Below, one piece after another: positions 34,213 to 43,675 of a stretch of DNA of 64,000 bases (within the stretch, counting starts at the first letter, position 1; the number at the start of each line of letters is the position of its first letter). Position numbers and translations under genes: made by a program. Source of the DNA: Desulfobacterales bacterium (GTDB lineage: Bacteria > Desulfobacterota > Desulfobacteria > Desulfobacterales > JAFDDL01). The DNA lies in the NCBI GenBank assembly GCA_034003325.1, contig JAVEYW010000003.1, forward strand, positions 248,001 to 312,000, read 5' to 3'. Below the pieces are notes generated by a model. That model saw nothing but the letters and a program-made list of their open reading frames with translations, had not been told where the DNA came from and did no database searches.

Positions 34213-36297
34213 TCAGAAATCAACGACAGCGCCGATTCGGAAATTTCTTCCTCGGGCCGGAAACCCGACCTCTTCCTCATAGTTTCGATCAAAAAGATTA
34301 TCCACCTCGGCAAATAGCGTGTATTTGTCTTTCAGGCTTCTTGAAATTCGTGTTTTGGCGATAAAATAGTCGTCGCTTTTTGTGATCTCATCATCCGGAC
34401 TGCCGCTGGTGGGAAGACTGTCATACACTTCATCCGCGTAAATGCCCTGCATGTCCACGGAAACCAGGATAACCGGGATCATCGCATTAAATCCCACACC
34501 GAATTTGTGTTTCGGCACCCCGATCACCTTATCGGTGGCTCTCAGCCGGCTTTTGTTTTTCGCGTCATTGAACATATAATTGAAATTCATCTTGAAATAG
34601 TCACACATGACGGCGGTTAAAGACGCCTCGACTCCCTGCATGGCGACCTCTTCCACATTCATGTAAATTTCATTGCCGGAATAGCCTTCCTCGTAATAAT
34701 CTCTTGAAATCCAGTCGGAAATATCGTGATAGAACCCGGAAACCTCACCCGACATTTTAGGGTTGAAACGATGGCTGACACCCAGGGTGTAATTAATAGT
34801 TTTTTCCGGTGAAAGTTCCATGTTTCCGCTGCTGGATGAGTAAAGCTGGTGAAGAGACGGAAATTGGGTCCTGCGGGCGATAGAGCCGAAAACGGACGTC
34901 TCTTCAATAGCCCATGAAAACCCGATCATGGGATTACATTCATCTTGGGTGGAAGGGGTCTTCAGGTCTGTTTTGCCGGTAAAAAGGTCATCGGCATCAA
35001 ATGCGTACCCCTGGGCTTTGTCCACCTCAAACCAGTCCCAGGCAATACCGGCAAAAAGAGACAGCCCGTTTTCATAATGCAGGCCGTGTTCCGTTCCGAT
35101 AGATCCGGTAAAGGATTCATACGTATTATAAGGAAGATAATCATCGTCAGCGGCATCGTGAATGTCTTTTCTGTAATGAAAGGAAACATGCCCTTCGTGA
35201 AATTCCGTCAGACTGAAATCCCCGAAAAGAGAGGTCCCCAACACCTTGTCCTTGTATGTGCTTTTTGCAATAACTGTATTGTAATCCGGCCCGTCATAAG
35301 AAACGTAAGCATCTTCGTGGTTGTGAAAAAACAGTTTTCCCCTTACGGTCAATGCATCGAAAAGGGCCTCTTTCCCGCTGAGATCAATGCCCCAGTCATC
35401 ATAATCTTCATATCTGGAGAAGGTTGAAAAACCGGGAACATCGCCTTCCCTCAAGAGAATACGGTATTCATTGGTGGCGGGCGGATGCCCCAGTTCCGAA
35501 TCCAGAAGGTGAAAACTGATAAAATATTCACTCCCTGCAGACGGTGTTACACCGGCTCTGGCCCATAATTTGTTTTTTTCAAAATCCGCATTCTCCCGGA
35601 ATCCTCCCCCCTCATGAATACCGTCCACGTTCGGCATGAATTTTCTCGCTCGGCGCGCAATTTCAGGCTCAAAATCATCGGACAGTTTCCAGCCGTCCGA
35701 TGTATCATGACTGAAACTGATCCAGTAATTAACGGCACCTATCTGATTCCCATGGGAAAATCCGGTCCGATAGGTGTTGTTCTCTCCGATTTCGCCGGTA
35801 AGATGAAAGCTCGGCTTTTCAGTTCCCTTTCGGGTGATCACATTGATGACGGCAATCTGGGCATTGGCGCCATAGAGCACCGAAGGGGCGTTTTTGGTGA
35901 TCTCGATTCTGGAAATAATATCGGCAGGCACCTGGTCCAGGCTGAGCTTGCCATAATAAGTTTCATAATAGGGTATGCCGTCAATGAGAAACAGGCTCTT
36001 TTCCTGCCCGAAACCGTGAATGGAGATTTCGGGTTCATTTTTGCGCCCCCGGGTTACAACAACGCCCGGAACAAACTGTAAGGCATCTGCAACGGTTTTG
36101 CTGTTGGTGGCCATGATGTCCGCCTGCGTCAGCACATGCGAAACGGTGACATCGGCGATACTTTCCTTTTGGCCGGTCACCACGATTTCACCCAGGCTGA
36201 AGGTATCGATTGATTGAGCCGATTCTCCAGGCCGGCTGTCCACCAATAGAAACAGGAACGCACAAATAAATCCGACGGCGATTAATCGTTTGAACAT
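34213..36297 (-). CDS. TonB-dependent outer-membrane receptor
   Basis: Gated outer-membrane beta-barrel (694 aa). The ATG at 36297 is chosen because AAGGAG lies 9 nt upstream; the longer frame from 36330 adds 11 basic residues before the signal. Signal peptide ~1-27 ('FICAFLFLLVDSRPGES'). TonB-box-like 'GEIVVTGQ' (~35), plug domain (~50-160: 'VADALQFVPGVVVTRG', 'FLIDGIPYYETYYG', 'IEITKNAPSVLYGANA'), then many aromatic beta strands, ending in Phe ('GAVVDF') as expected of outer-membrane proteins. First gene of a run leading to tupABC, hence a possible role in uptake of a tungsten or molybdenum complex. Haem or siderophore receptors look similar, so the substrate is uncertain. Confidence 0.9.
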   Translation of the reverse strand: MFKRLIAVGFICAFLFLLVDSRPGESAQSIDTFSLGEIVVTGQKESIADVTVSHVLTQADIMATNSKTVADALQFVPGVVVTRGRKNEPEISIHGFGQEKSLFLIDGIPYYETYYGKLSLDQVPADIISRIEITKNAPSVLYGANAQIAVINVITRKGTEKPSFHLTGEIGENNTYRTGFSHGNQIGAVNYWISFSHDTSDGWKLSDDFEPEIARRARKFMPNVDGIHEGGGFRENADFEKNKLWARAGVTPSAGSEYFISFHLLDSELGHPPATNEYRILLREGDVPGFSTFSRYEDYDDWGIDLSGKEALFDALTVRGKLFFHNHEDAYVSYDGPDYNTVIAKSTYKDKVLGTSLFGDFSLTEFHEGHVSFHYRKDIHDAADDDYLPYNTYESFTGSIGTEHGLHYENGLSLFAGIAWDWFEVDKAQGYAFDADDLFTGKTDLKTPSTQDECNPMIGFSWAIEETSVFGSIARRTQFPSLHQLYSSSSGNMELSPEKTINYTLGVSHRFNPKMSGEVSGFYHDISDWISRDYYEEGYSGNEIYMNVEEVAMQGVEASLTAVMCDYFKMNFNYMFNDAKNKSRLRATDKVIGVPKHKFGVGFNAMIPVILVSVDMQGIYADEVYDSLPTSGSPDDEITKSDDYFIAKTRISRSLKDKYTLFAEVDNLFDRNYEEEVGFPARGRNFRIGAVVDF

Positions 36298-36699
36298 GTG
36301 TTTTCTCCTTCTCTGAAATTGAACCAACAAAACAGGTTAACAAAAAGAACTTCTTTTTTCGACAATTGGTCATTATTTGTCAATTTAATTTCACTATTTC
36401 AAACATAAAAGTTTTATAATTACTTTTTACTACTTAAAATAACCATTAAAGGCATGTTGACCGCGTATCCTTTATCGGTCAACGTGTACAGGGAAAACGA
36501 ATCGCCGCAGTCGGCAGCCTGAAAAAGCATGGATGGGCTCCGGCCCGATTGACAGTTGCAATAGGCCATAGGGTTCTATATAAAAAAATTAAGGCGCTAC
36601 TCACTGCTCAAAGGTTACATAAAAGGGTGCTTTGAGAAGCCGCATGAAGGATTCCAACGGAATGGATGGCTTTATTTTGGCAAGGAAAGATAGAATATC
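36298..36699. other. Divergent intergenic region, TonB receptor / thioesterase
   Basis: About 400 bp without a gene. The part near the receptor is very AT-rich (36360-36440) and probably carries its promoter; no clear pair of boxes could be fixed. The part toward the thioesterase carries repeat-type promoter E (36556-36584). No riboswitch-like fold recognised. Confidence 0.45.
36556..36584 (+). promoter_or_regulatory. Repeat-type sigma-70 promoter E, upstream of thioesterase
   Basis: TTGCAA (36556-36561), 17 nt, TATAAA (36579-36584), about 115 bp before the ATG at 36700. It shares the GATT box upstream with copies A-D but has diverged in the spacer. Confidence 0.55.
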
Positions 36700-37719
36700 A
36701 TGCAAAAAAGAGAAAAAACCCCCTCGGACTCACAAAGCTATATGGCCCAAATCGTCGGCGTGGAAAGTCTGCTCGGTCAGCGAATGTTCGCCGGTGAACT
36801 GCTTCATATGATGGATTTCGCGGCGGCCGACGCGGCTATCCGCCATGCCGAAAGCACGCTCGTAACCTTGGCTTTCGACCGAATCGAGTTGCTCGATTAT
36901 GTTTACCACCGGGACTATGTTCGTTACGATGCCTGCGTGATTCAGGTCGGACGGTCTTCAATCGTGGTGAGACTGGACGGTTTTGCCAAGTCCCCCACCG
37001 ACATGACGATAAGGCCCGGCAACAGTGGTTTTATCACTATGGTGGCAATTGACGAAAATGGCAAACCCAACAAAAACATTCCTGCCCTTATCTACAAATC
37101 CGCCGCGGATCTGGACAAAAAACGAATGGCTGAAAAAAGAGAACGCCAGATTAGAGAAAATAAACGCGATCTGGATAAGATTGAAGCCTTGACGGCCCTG
37201 TCTTCTGCGGATCTAAAAGATTTTTTTCCCAGAGACCGCTTGTATGCGCCTGCCGATACCATCCTATCGGTTCGAAAGCGGTTTCTTCCCCGAAACACGA
37301 ATAACCTCGGCATTGTGTTCGGTGGAGACACCGTTCAATTGATGGAGGAACTCGCCCTGTCAACCGCCCGGCAGTTTACGGGCAATATTCGAATGGTGAC
37401 CATCGCCATGGAGGACGTTGTTTTTCTTAAACCGCTCTATGTGACCGATCTGATGGAAATGACCTCGCAGGTGGTATTCGTTGCAGGCACGACGCTCATG
37501 GTGAAAGTCACCGTAAGGGCGATGGATCTTATGGGCAAGGGGAAAAACGAAATTACCAACAGCGGCACCTTTACCGTTTTGAACTATGATGCTTCCGGCG
37601 GCAAGACCCCGATTCCAAACGGTTTGAACCTAGCAGGGACCGATTTAGCGTTCAGAAAATGCTATTTTAAGGAGCAGATGAAATACGAAAGCAGAACGGG
37701 CCTTGCCGAAAAACCGTAA
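36700..37719 (+). CDS. Double-hotdog acyl-CoA thioesterase family protein
   Basis: A 339-aa protein with two HotDog (ACOT/BFIT-type) domains, ~20-130 and ~180-310. Domain 1 has 'GQRMFAGELLHMMDFAAADAA'-like helix (in pieces), domain 2 'NNLGIVFGGDTVQLMEELAL', where the Asp/Asn near the G-G-D turn and the following helix form the usual active site. A charged coiled coil links them ('KKRMAEKRERQIRENKRD', ~145-163). It would hydrolyse acyl-CoA to the free acid. Family assignment is good, substrate unknown. It begins the plus-strand acyl-CoA/acetate region and has its own repeat-type promoter. Confidence 0.8.
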   Translation: MQKREKTPSDSQSYMAQIVGVESLLGQRMFAGELLHMMDFAAADAAIRHAESTLVTLAFDRIELLDYVYHRDYVRYDACVIQVGRSSIVVRLDGFAKSPTDMTIRPGNSGFITMVAIDENGKPNKNIPALIYKSAADLDKKRMAEKRERQIRENKRDLDKIEALTALSSADLKDFFPRDRLYAPADTILSVRKRFLPRNTNNLGIVFGGDTVQLMEELALSTARQFTGNIRMVTIAMEDVVFLKPLYVTDLMEMTSQVVFVAGTTLMVKVTVRAMDLMGKGKNEITNSGTFTVLNYDASGGKTPIPNGLNLAGTDLAFRKCYFKEQMKYESRTGLAEKP

Positions 37720-37818
37720 ATCACCCGCTGGTTCCCGAGCGACATACCCCGCCTACAGGGCGACCGCCTTGGCCCCGAGCAAGCCGATTCGAACCGCATA
37801 ATGACTTTATCCAACGGC

Positions 37819-37942
37819 TGTGAACCCAATTCAAAACCGCCCGCGTCGGGTTCACAATGAAGCCTTCGACGTGAAATGTCGCCGAATCCATCAAGCGTCG
37901 GCACGTTTGACTGTTGCAAATGAAAATATTTTTCTATATAAA
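37819..37942 (+). promoter_or_regulatory. Palindrome plus repeat-type promoter F, upstream of the DUF485-symporter unit
   Basis: A perfect 9-bp dyad TGTGAACCC/GGGTTCACA (37819-37827 and 37848-37856) precedes TTGCAA (37914-37919), 17 nt, TATAAA (37937-37942). The arrangement of dyad then promoter repeats that of copies A-C with a different dyad sequence. The start of the downstream gene is ~300 bp away, with an inverted repeat in between. Confidence 0.5.
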
Positions 37943-37949
37943 AACCCAC

Positions 37950-38099
37950 TGTAACTGCTCAGTAGCCGGGAGACAGAATCCAGAATTCAGAATAAAAACA
38001 ACTGAAAGCAGCCGGATTAATCTAGTTGATTGAAGATTCGGGCGGTTGGTGCATTATTCTGAATTCTGGCTCCTGAATTCTGTATTTCTGAGTAGTTAC
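37950..38099. repeat. Imperfect inverted repeat (~46-bp arms), MITE-like
   Basis: Left arm 37950-37997 (GTAACTGCTCAGTAG ... AGAATTCAGAATAA) matches the reverse complement of the right arm 38053-38099 (TTATTCTGAATTCTGG ... GAGTAGTTAC) with a few mismatches; ~55 bp lie between. It contains repeated AGAATTC pieces. No coding capacity. It could be a non-autonomous mobile element, or form a strong hairpin in the leader of the DUF485 gene. Confidence 0.75.
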
Positions 38100-38243
38100 A
38101 ACCCACTTCGACTTTTTTTTAGGCAAGTTTTTTCTTAATTTATTTAAATCTTAATCGGGAGACAGCGGTGTCGCCGATACCACGGTTCTCGGCGTCCATC
38201 TTTATCCCCTATGAGGAGAGTGTCATGTCAATGGAGGTCGCGT

Positions 38244-38477
38244 ATGTCCGATAGCCCATCCTTCCGGTCCGTCATGCGGCGCAAAGTCCTGATCAACTTC
38301 GGACTCTTCTTCGTATTTTTCGCTTTCTACCTGCTGGCGGCGGTGATTCAGACACCGACCTTCAAGGCGGTAGCCGACCAGCCGGTGCTGAATATGCCGC
38401 TGGGTCTTTTGTTGTCGCTCCTGATCTTCCCCCTTTCCTGGCTGATCATGGCAATTTGGTTCTGGAGGTCAAAATGA
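38244..38477 (+). CDS. DUF485 small membrane protein (symporter partner)
   Basis: 77 aa from the ATG at 38244, which has GGAGG 8 nt upstream; a longer frame from 38211 is unlikely. Two membrane helices (~20-42 'INFGLFFVFFAFYLLAAV' and ~52-74). DUF485 proteins are regularly encoded next to ActP-type acetate symporters, as here, where the stop overlaps the next start (ATGA). Probably a small subunit or assembly partner. Confidence 0.85.
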   Translation: MSDSPSFRSVMRRKVLINFGLFFVFFAFYLLAAVIQTPTFKAVADQPVLNMPLGLLLSLLIFPLSWLIMAIWFWRSK

Positions 38478-40192
38478 AAACCGCCTGTCTTAACACCTTG
38501 CTGCTCATCCTTCTGGCACCGACTGCGGGCTTTGCCGCGGAGGCCTCGGAAACGGAGGCTACTCAGTTAAACATTCCCATCGTTATCGGTTTCATCCTTT
38601 TCTTTGTCGTGGTGAGTATCGTTATCACCTGGTGGACCAGCCGGTCGACCAAATCCGCCAGTGATTTCTATGTCGCCGGCAAGGGCGTACCCTGGATGCA
38701 GGTGGGAATCGCCATGGTCGGCAGCTACCTATCGGCCGCCAGTTTCCTCGGCTGCGCAGGGGATATCGGGGTTTTCGGCATCGATTCGATCTGGCTGTCG
38801 ATCGGTTTTTTCGGCGGCTATATGGCGGTGTTGTTGCTTATCGCCGGTCCGCTGCGGAATATCGGCGCCTTCACGGTAGCCGGCGCACTTTACAGTCGCT
38901 ATCCGGATGATCGCATCAAGCTGGTGGTCATGCTCTGCACCGTGGTCATCTCCACCTTTTACCTGGTGCCGCAAATGCTCGGGGCGGGGTTACTCTTCGA
39001 GCTGCTGCTTCACTGGGATTTTGTCTGGGTAACCATCGGTTTAGGCGTGTTGATGAGCATTTACATCATCTTCGGCGGAATGAAAGCGACCCTCTACAAC
39101 CAGGTCATTCAAGCCCTCTTTTTGTGGGGCACCATGGTGGTGCTGGTGACCATGGCTTACTTCACCGTAGGCGAGGGCTCCTTTGACCGAATCCTCACCA
39201 CGGCGCATCAAGCGGTGCCGCCGATTATTGCCGCAAAGAATCCGGCAGTCGTTGAGGCAATCAAGCACCTGCCCGCGGATCAGGCAATCGCCACCGCCCG
39301 GCAAATGCTGCCCGCAGCTGAATCGGCGATGACCATCGGCGTCAAAACCAGCAGCACACTCGCCATGGTCAGCACGGTCATTGCCCTTGTCTTCGGCACG
39401 GCCGGTCTGCCGCACATTCTCATCATGTTTTTTACCGTTCCCAGTGCCAGGGCTGCCAAAAAAAGCGTCGCCCTGTGCATCGTCGCCCTCGGCATATTCT
39501 ATTTGGCCGCCATCATTCTCGGTTTCCTGCTCTTCCCCGGAATCTATTCGAAACTGGTTTCCTGGATCGCTCAGGGGCCGGTGGGCGTGGGTATGGCCAA
39601 GAACATGGCCGTTCTGGAAATTAGTCATGTCGTAGGCGGCAATTGGTTGATGGCGATCGGCGCCGCCGGTGCGGTGGCAGCCGTTCTCTCGACCTCGGCC
39701 GGGCTGATGATCACCGTCGCCTCCTCGATCAGCCAAGACCTATATAAGGTCTACATCAACCCAAAGGCCTCGGAGAAGCAGGAATTGGCTATCGCCAAGG
39801 TCACCACCCTGCTGATGTCGGCCGTCGCGGTTTCCCTGGCGGTGTTGCTTAAGCAAGAGAATATCGCCTGGCTGGTCATGCTTGCTTTCGGGATTGCCGC
39901 CAGCGCTATCTTTCCGGCGATGCTCTGCACCTTGTGGTGGAAACGAACCACCCGGCAGGCGGTCATCGCCAGCATTCTGACTGGCCTTGGCGTCTCGGTG
40001 CTTTTTATTGTCCTGCTCTTCGTCAAGGGCGCCAATTATACCCTGCTCGGACTGTCTGTGGCGGGTGGTCCCGGCCTTTTCGGCGTCGTCGCCTCCTTTA
40101 TCGTTCTCCTTGTGGTGACCCAGATCACCACCGATACCGGGAAAGACCCCGAGTCCTTCATGACACTGGCCCATCGTCCGGATGTCGATTAA
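38474..40192 (+). CDS. Sodium:solute symporter, acetate permease (ActP)-like
   Basis: Na+- or H+-coupled carboxylate uptake protein, 572 aa. ATG 38474 has GGAGG 6 nt upstream and overlaps the DUF485 stop. It has a signal-like first segment (~6-22), then ~13 helices. 'STKSASDFYVAGKGVPW' (~58-74) and 'GMKATLYNQVIQALFLW' (~196) are typical SSS-family/ActP stretches. A large polar loop (~255-300) fits the subgroup that pairs with DUF485. The genes that follow (PHP-Cache-PAS fusion, acs) make acetate the likely substrate. Confidence 0.88.
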   Translation: MKTACLNTLLLILLAPTAGFAAEASETEATQLNIPIVIGFILFFVVVSIVITWWTSRSTKSASDFYVAGKGVPWMQVGIAMVGSYLSAASFLGCAGDIGVFGIDSIWLSIGFFGGYMAVLLLIAGPLRNIGAFTVAGALYSRYPDDRIKLVVMLCTVVISTFYLVPQMLGAGLLFELLLHWDFVWVTIGLGVLMSIYIIFGGMKATLYNQVIQALFLWGTMVVLVTMAYFTVGEGSFDRILTTAHQAVPPIIAAKNPAVVEAIKHLPADQAIATARQMLPAAESAMTIGVKTSSTLAMVSTVIALVFGTAGLPHILIMFFTVPSARAAKKSVALCIVALGIFYLAAIILGFLLFPGIYSKLVSWIAQGPVGVGMAKNMAVLEISHVVGGNWLMAIGAAGAVAAVLSTSAGLMITVASSISQDLYKVYINPKASEKQELAIAKVTTLLMSAVAVSLAVLLKQENIAWLVMLAFGIAASAIFPAMLCTLWWKRTTRQAVIASILTGLGVSVLFIVLLFVKGANYTLLGLSVAGGPGLFGVVASFIVLLVVTQITTDTGKDPESFMTLAHRPDVD

Positions 40193-40234
40193 TGACCGGC
40201 TCGATTGTCTGATAAAGAGAGGAGACAATCGGCC

Positions 40235-43200
40235 ATGAAACAGAGCACACGGGTTGATCTGCATTGTCACTCTGTCTTCAGCGACGGCGAACTCACCCCG
40301 GAGCTGCTGGCGGCCCGGTTGGCAAAGGCAGGGGTCGAATTCGCGGCCCTGACCGATCACGATAGCACAGACGGTCTGCCCGGTTTTCACGAAGCCCTTA
40401 GGCGGCACAACATCGGTTTTGTTGCGGGGGTCGAGATCACAGCCGAGCTGAATGGCCGCGAAATCCACCTCCTTGCCTACGGCTTTGATCGTCATCACCC
40501 GGAATTATCGGCAACACTTTCCTTTCTGCGCCAGGAACGCTTGGCGCGTAAGCAAGGGCCTTTAAGACGCATGCCCTCACAATTGCCGCTGAAGTGGGGT
40601 GGGATTCCCCCACTAGGTGTCACCCCGGCAGGACGAGTTCAGGCCGGAACGGCTATCGAACTGGTGCATCGCGCCGGCGGAAAGGCCTTTCTGGCGCATC
40701 CGCATGTATATACGACGGAACCAACGGATTTAACCCGGCTCCTGACTCAATTGCAAGATTTAGACCTTGACGGGGTCGAACTGCCCGACAAGACAATTCC
40801 GGATGAAACGCGAGTGATGATTTCCGAACTTGCCGGACAGCTTGGTTTTGTGCTTACTGCAGGAACGGACTTTCATGGCTTCGACAAAGAAAAAACTGCG
40901 CTCGGGATTGATCTGGCTAACGATGTCTGGAAAAATTTCATTCACCTGATCATCACCGCACCGTCGCCCGAAACCGTGCAGCAGTCAGAGAATGCCGATG
41001 ATCGTTCAAGGAAACCGCAACGCCCCCGGACGTGGTCCTTTCACCGCTTCAGTCTGGTCTTGCCGTCTTTGCTGGCCATCGTTCTTTTTATCGTAACCGT
41101 CTGGGGGATGATCCTGCCTTCCATTGAAAAACTCCTTGTCGACCGCAAGCGCGACATGATCCGCGAGCTGACCAACACCGCCACAAGCCTGCTTGCCGCA
41201 GCCAGACAGGACGAAGCGGCAGGTCTGCTCACCGGTGACCAAGCCCGGAAAAAGGCCATGGCCGATATCGCTGTTCTCCGCTACGGCAAGGAGGGCAAGG
41301 ACTACTTCTGGATTCAGGACATGAAGCCGCGTATTCTCATGCATCCCTATCGCCCGGACCTCAATGGCACCGACGTAGCCGATTTCACCGATCCGCGAGG
41401 GGTCCGCATCTTCGTTGAGTTCGCCCAACTGGTACAAACCCATGGCAAGGGCTTTGTCGACTACGTCTGGCAGTGGAAGGATGATCCGACACGGCTTGCC
41501 GCAAAAGAATCCTATGTCAGCGGTTTTTCCCCCTGGGGCTGGATTATCGGCACCGGCATGTACATAGACGATGTCATAGAGGAGATTCGGCGCATCGAGC
41601 GGAGTCTGATTATTAGTCTTGCCGCCATCACCCTCCTGGTTCTGTTTCTGCTGCTGTTCAACATTCGGCAGAGCCTCGGGGTCGCAAAAAAACGCCGGGA
41701 AGCTCAAGAAGATTTGCGGGAAGCGGAAGAACGCTATCGCTCCCTGGTTGAAGCGACCACGGAAGGAACCCTTTTGGTGCTGGAAGGCCGCTGTCGCTAC
41801 GGCAACCCGACCCTCCTCCGGCTGACCGGATACACAGACGAGCGGCTCGAATTGTTGAAGTTGACCGACCTTTTACCGGAATTCCCGGAAAACGAAGAGA
41901 TCCTGCGCCATCTCGACCGGGAGACAGTCGAGGCCGGAAATTTTGCAGCCACGATAACCCGTGCCGGCGGAGCAACCGTGAATTGTCTTATCACGCTCAA
42001 TCCGATTTCACTAGCCGACCATCGGGGAATCATCCTGCTGGTCAAGGAAGTCTTACCGGAACGGGCGGAAGCGGATTCGATTCGACGGTTAGGGCTTGCC
42101 GCAAACAATGCGGCTATCGGCATCTTCCGGGCACGGGCGGACCGACTCGGCACGATGGTCGCCATGAATAAAACCGCGCAGTCACTGCTCCACTCCGGAC
42201 AAGAACCAGGAGAAGGGGGTTCCTCTCTTGCCGCCTTTTTCGATGATGATGCCGAGTATACCGGCTTTCGGAAAATCTTGCGTGGGGCAGGGGTCGTTGC
42301 CGACCATTATCATCAGCAAATACTCGCGAACGGCGGAATTCGAATTCTTTCCCTGTCCGCTATTTTGGTGCGCAGCGAGGATGCTAAGCCGGTCGCCATC
42401 GATGGCCTGATTCAGGATGCAACCGACACCATGCGTCGGGAAAAAGAAGAAAAAAAACGAGTTGAAGAGCTGAGAGCCGCCTTGGCACTTCTCTTGGCCG
42501 GCGACGGTTTCAAAGGCGCATCGACCGTGACCGTGACCGCGACCCTGAAAGACCATCGAGTCGGCCTGAGCCCCCTGCGGGCCGAGATTGCCGAAGCAAC
42601 GAAACCGGCTGAAGTCTTCCTGGCCTGTGAGCAGCTTTTGCCAAAAACAGGGATGATGGCCCAAGCAGGGGTCCCCCCCCGCACCCTGACCCACATGATC
42701 TCAGCGGTCTGCGATGCGGCCACCATCCGATTCATCGAGCTGGCGATGCGGGACCTGGGACCGGCTCCTGCACCCTTCACTTTCATTGCCATGGGCAGCC
42801 AGGGGAGAAGCGAACAAACCCTCGTGACCGATCAGGACAATGCCCTCATCTATGAGCGTCCGGAGGGATTATCCGAGGAAGCGGCCGCAACATATTTTCT
42901 CGCGCTTGGCGAAAAAGTTTGTTTTTGGCTAAACCGCGCAGGCTACCCCTTCTGTAATGGCAAAGTGATGGCAAGCAACCCGCACTGGTGTAAACCTCTT
43001 TCCGTCTGGAAGGCGCATTCCGCCAATTGGATCGCAAAAGCAGAAGCAAAAGCGCTGCTTGAATTCAGCATTTGTCTCGATTTCCGGCCGATCTATGGCG
43101 AAGCCACACTGGCTCACGAACTGCGCGCCTTCATCAATCAGGTCCTGGACGAACGGCCCAGTTTTTTGCCCCACCTCGCCCGCAACGCCCTTCTGTTCAA

Positions 43201-43621
43201 ACCGCCCTTCAGGCTGCTGGGAAAAATTATCAAAAGTGGCGGCCCACCCAGGGAGGCCGGGCAACTCAATCTCAAGGAAACCATGCTGCCGATAGTTGGG
43301 TTTGCCAGGCTCTACGCATTGCGTCACCGGATCTACCAGACCGGCACCCTGGAGCGGATTGAAGCGCTGGTTGCAAAAAACGTTCTTGAGCCTACCGAAT
43401 ATGAGGCGATATCCGCTGCCTACGACGTGCTGTTGCATCTGCGCCTTAAGGCCCAGCTCATAAAATCCTCAGCCGGCCAACATCCGGATAACTGCATGGC
43501 CATCGACAACATTCGCTACATGGAGGAGGCGATGGTCAAGGAGGCTTTTATTCGCATCGATGCCATTCAGAAAAAAATTATCAACGACTTCCTCGGCGGC
43601 GCGGATCGACTGAAATATTAA
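40235..43621 (+). CDS. PHP - Cache - PAS - DUF294 nucleotidyltransferase fusion protein
   Basis: A 1128-aa multidomain membrane protein; ATG 40235 has AGAGGAGA ~10 nt upstream. (1) PHP phosphoesterase ~5-250 with a full metal set: 'DLHCHSVFSDG', 'LTDHDSTDG', 'GVEITAE', 'LAHPHVY', 'GTDFHGF'. (2) Membrane helix ~272-297. (3) Periplasmic Cache domain ~300-450 ('YFWIQDMKPRILMHPYRP', 'PWGWIIGTGMYIDDV'). (4) Helix ~457-476. (5) PAS ~490-610 and a second, weaker PAS-like part ~620-740. (6) GlnD/DUF294-type nucleotidyltransferase from ~848 with 'GSQGRSEQTLVTDQDNALI' (GS..R.....D.D), then a helical C-terminal domain. No kinase or CBS domain. Next to the acetate symporter and acs, it probably senses an extracellular carboxylate and controls acetate use. 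Confidence 0.85.
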   Translation: MKQSTRVDLHCHSVFSDGELTPELLAARLAKAGVEFAALTDHDSTDGLPGFHEALRRHNIGFVAGVEITAELNGREIHLLAYGFDRHHPELSATLSFLRQERLARKQGPLRRMPSQLPLKWGGIPPLGVTPAGRVQAGTAIELVHRAGGKAFLAHPHVYTTEPTDLTRLLTQLQDLDLDGVELPDKTIPDETRVMISELAGQLGFVLTAGTDFHGFDKEKTALGIDLANDVWKNFIHLIITAPSPETVQQSENADDRSRKPQRPRTWSFHRFSLVLPSLLAIVLFIVTVWGMILPSIEKLLVDRKRDMIRELTNTATSLLAAARQDEAAGLLTGDQARKKAMADIAVLRYGKEGKDYFWIQDMKPRILMHPYRPDLNGTDVADFTDPRGVRIFVEFAQLVQTHGKGFVDYVWQWKDDPTRLAAKESYVSGFSPWGWIIGTGMYIDDVIEEIRRIERSLIISLAAITLLVLFLLLFNIRQSLGVAKKRREAQEDLREAEERYRSLVEATTEGTLLVLEGRCRYGNPTLLRLTGYTDERLELLKLTDLLPEFPENEEILRHLDRETVEAGNFAATITRAGGATVNCLITLNPISLADHRGIILLVKEVLPERAEADSIRRLGLAANNAAIGIFRARADRLGTMVAMNKTAQSLLHSGQEPGEGGSSLAAFFDDDAEYTGFRKILRGAGVVADHYHQQILANGGIRILSLSAILVRSEDAKPVAIDGLIQDATDTMRREKEEKKRVEELRAALALLLAGDGFKGASTVTVTATLKDHRVGLSPLRAEIAEATKPAEVFLACEQLLPKTGMMAQAGVPPRTLTHMISAVCDAATIRFIELAMRDLGPAPAPFTFIAMGSQGRSEQTLVTDQDNALIYERPEGLSEEAAATYFLALGEKVCFWLNRAGYPFCNGKVMASNPHWCKPLSVWKAHSANWIAKAEAKALLEFSICLDFRPIYGEATLAHELRAFINQVLDERPSFLPHLARNALLFKPPFRLLGKIIKSGGPPREAGQLNLKETMLPIVGFARLYALRHRIYQTGTLERIEALVAKNVLEPTEYEAISAAYDVLLHLRLKAQLIKSSAGQHPDNCMAIDNIRYMEEAMVKEAFIRIDAIQKKIINDFLGGADRLKY

Positions 43622-43675
43622 TACGGCAACACGTTAATTCTGCTGCCATTTATTCGCCCCCCGCCTGATTGGCTG

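Noticed and set aside
39041..39736. 231-aa minus-strand open frame inside the symporter gene
   Set aside because: Shadow frame with Asp/His/Gly-rich composition; the plus-strand protein is clearly real.
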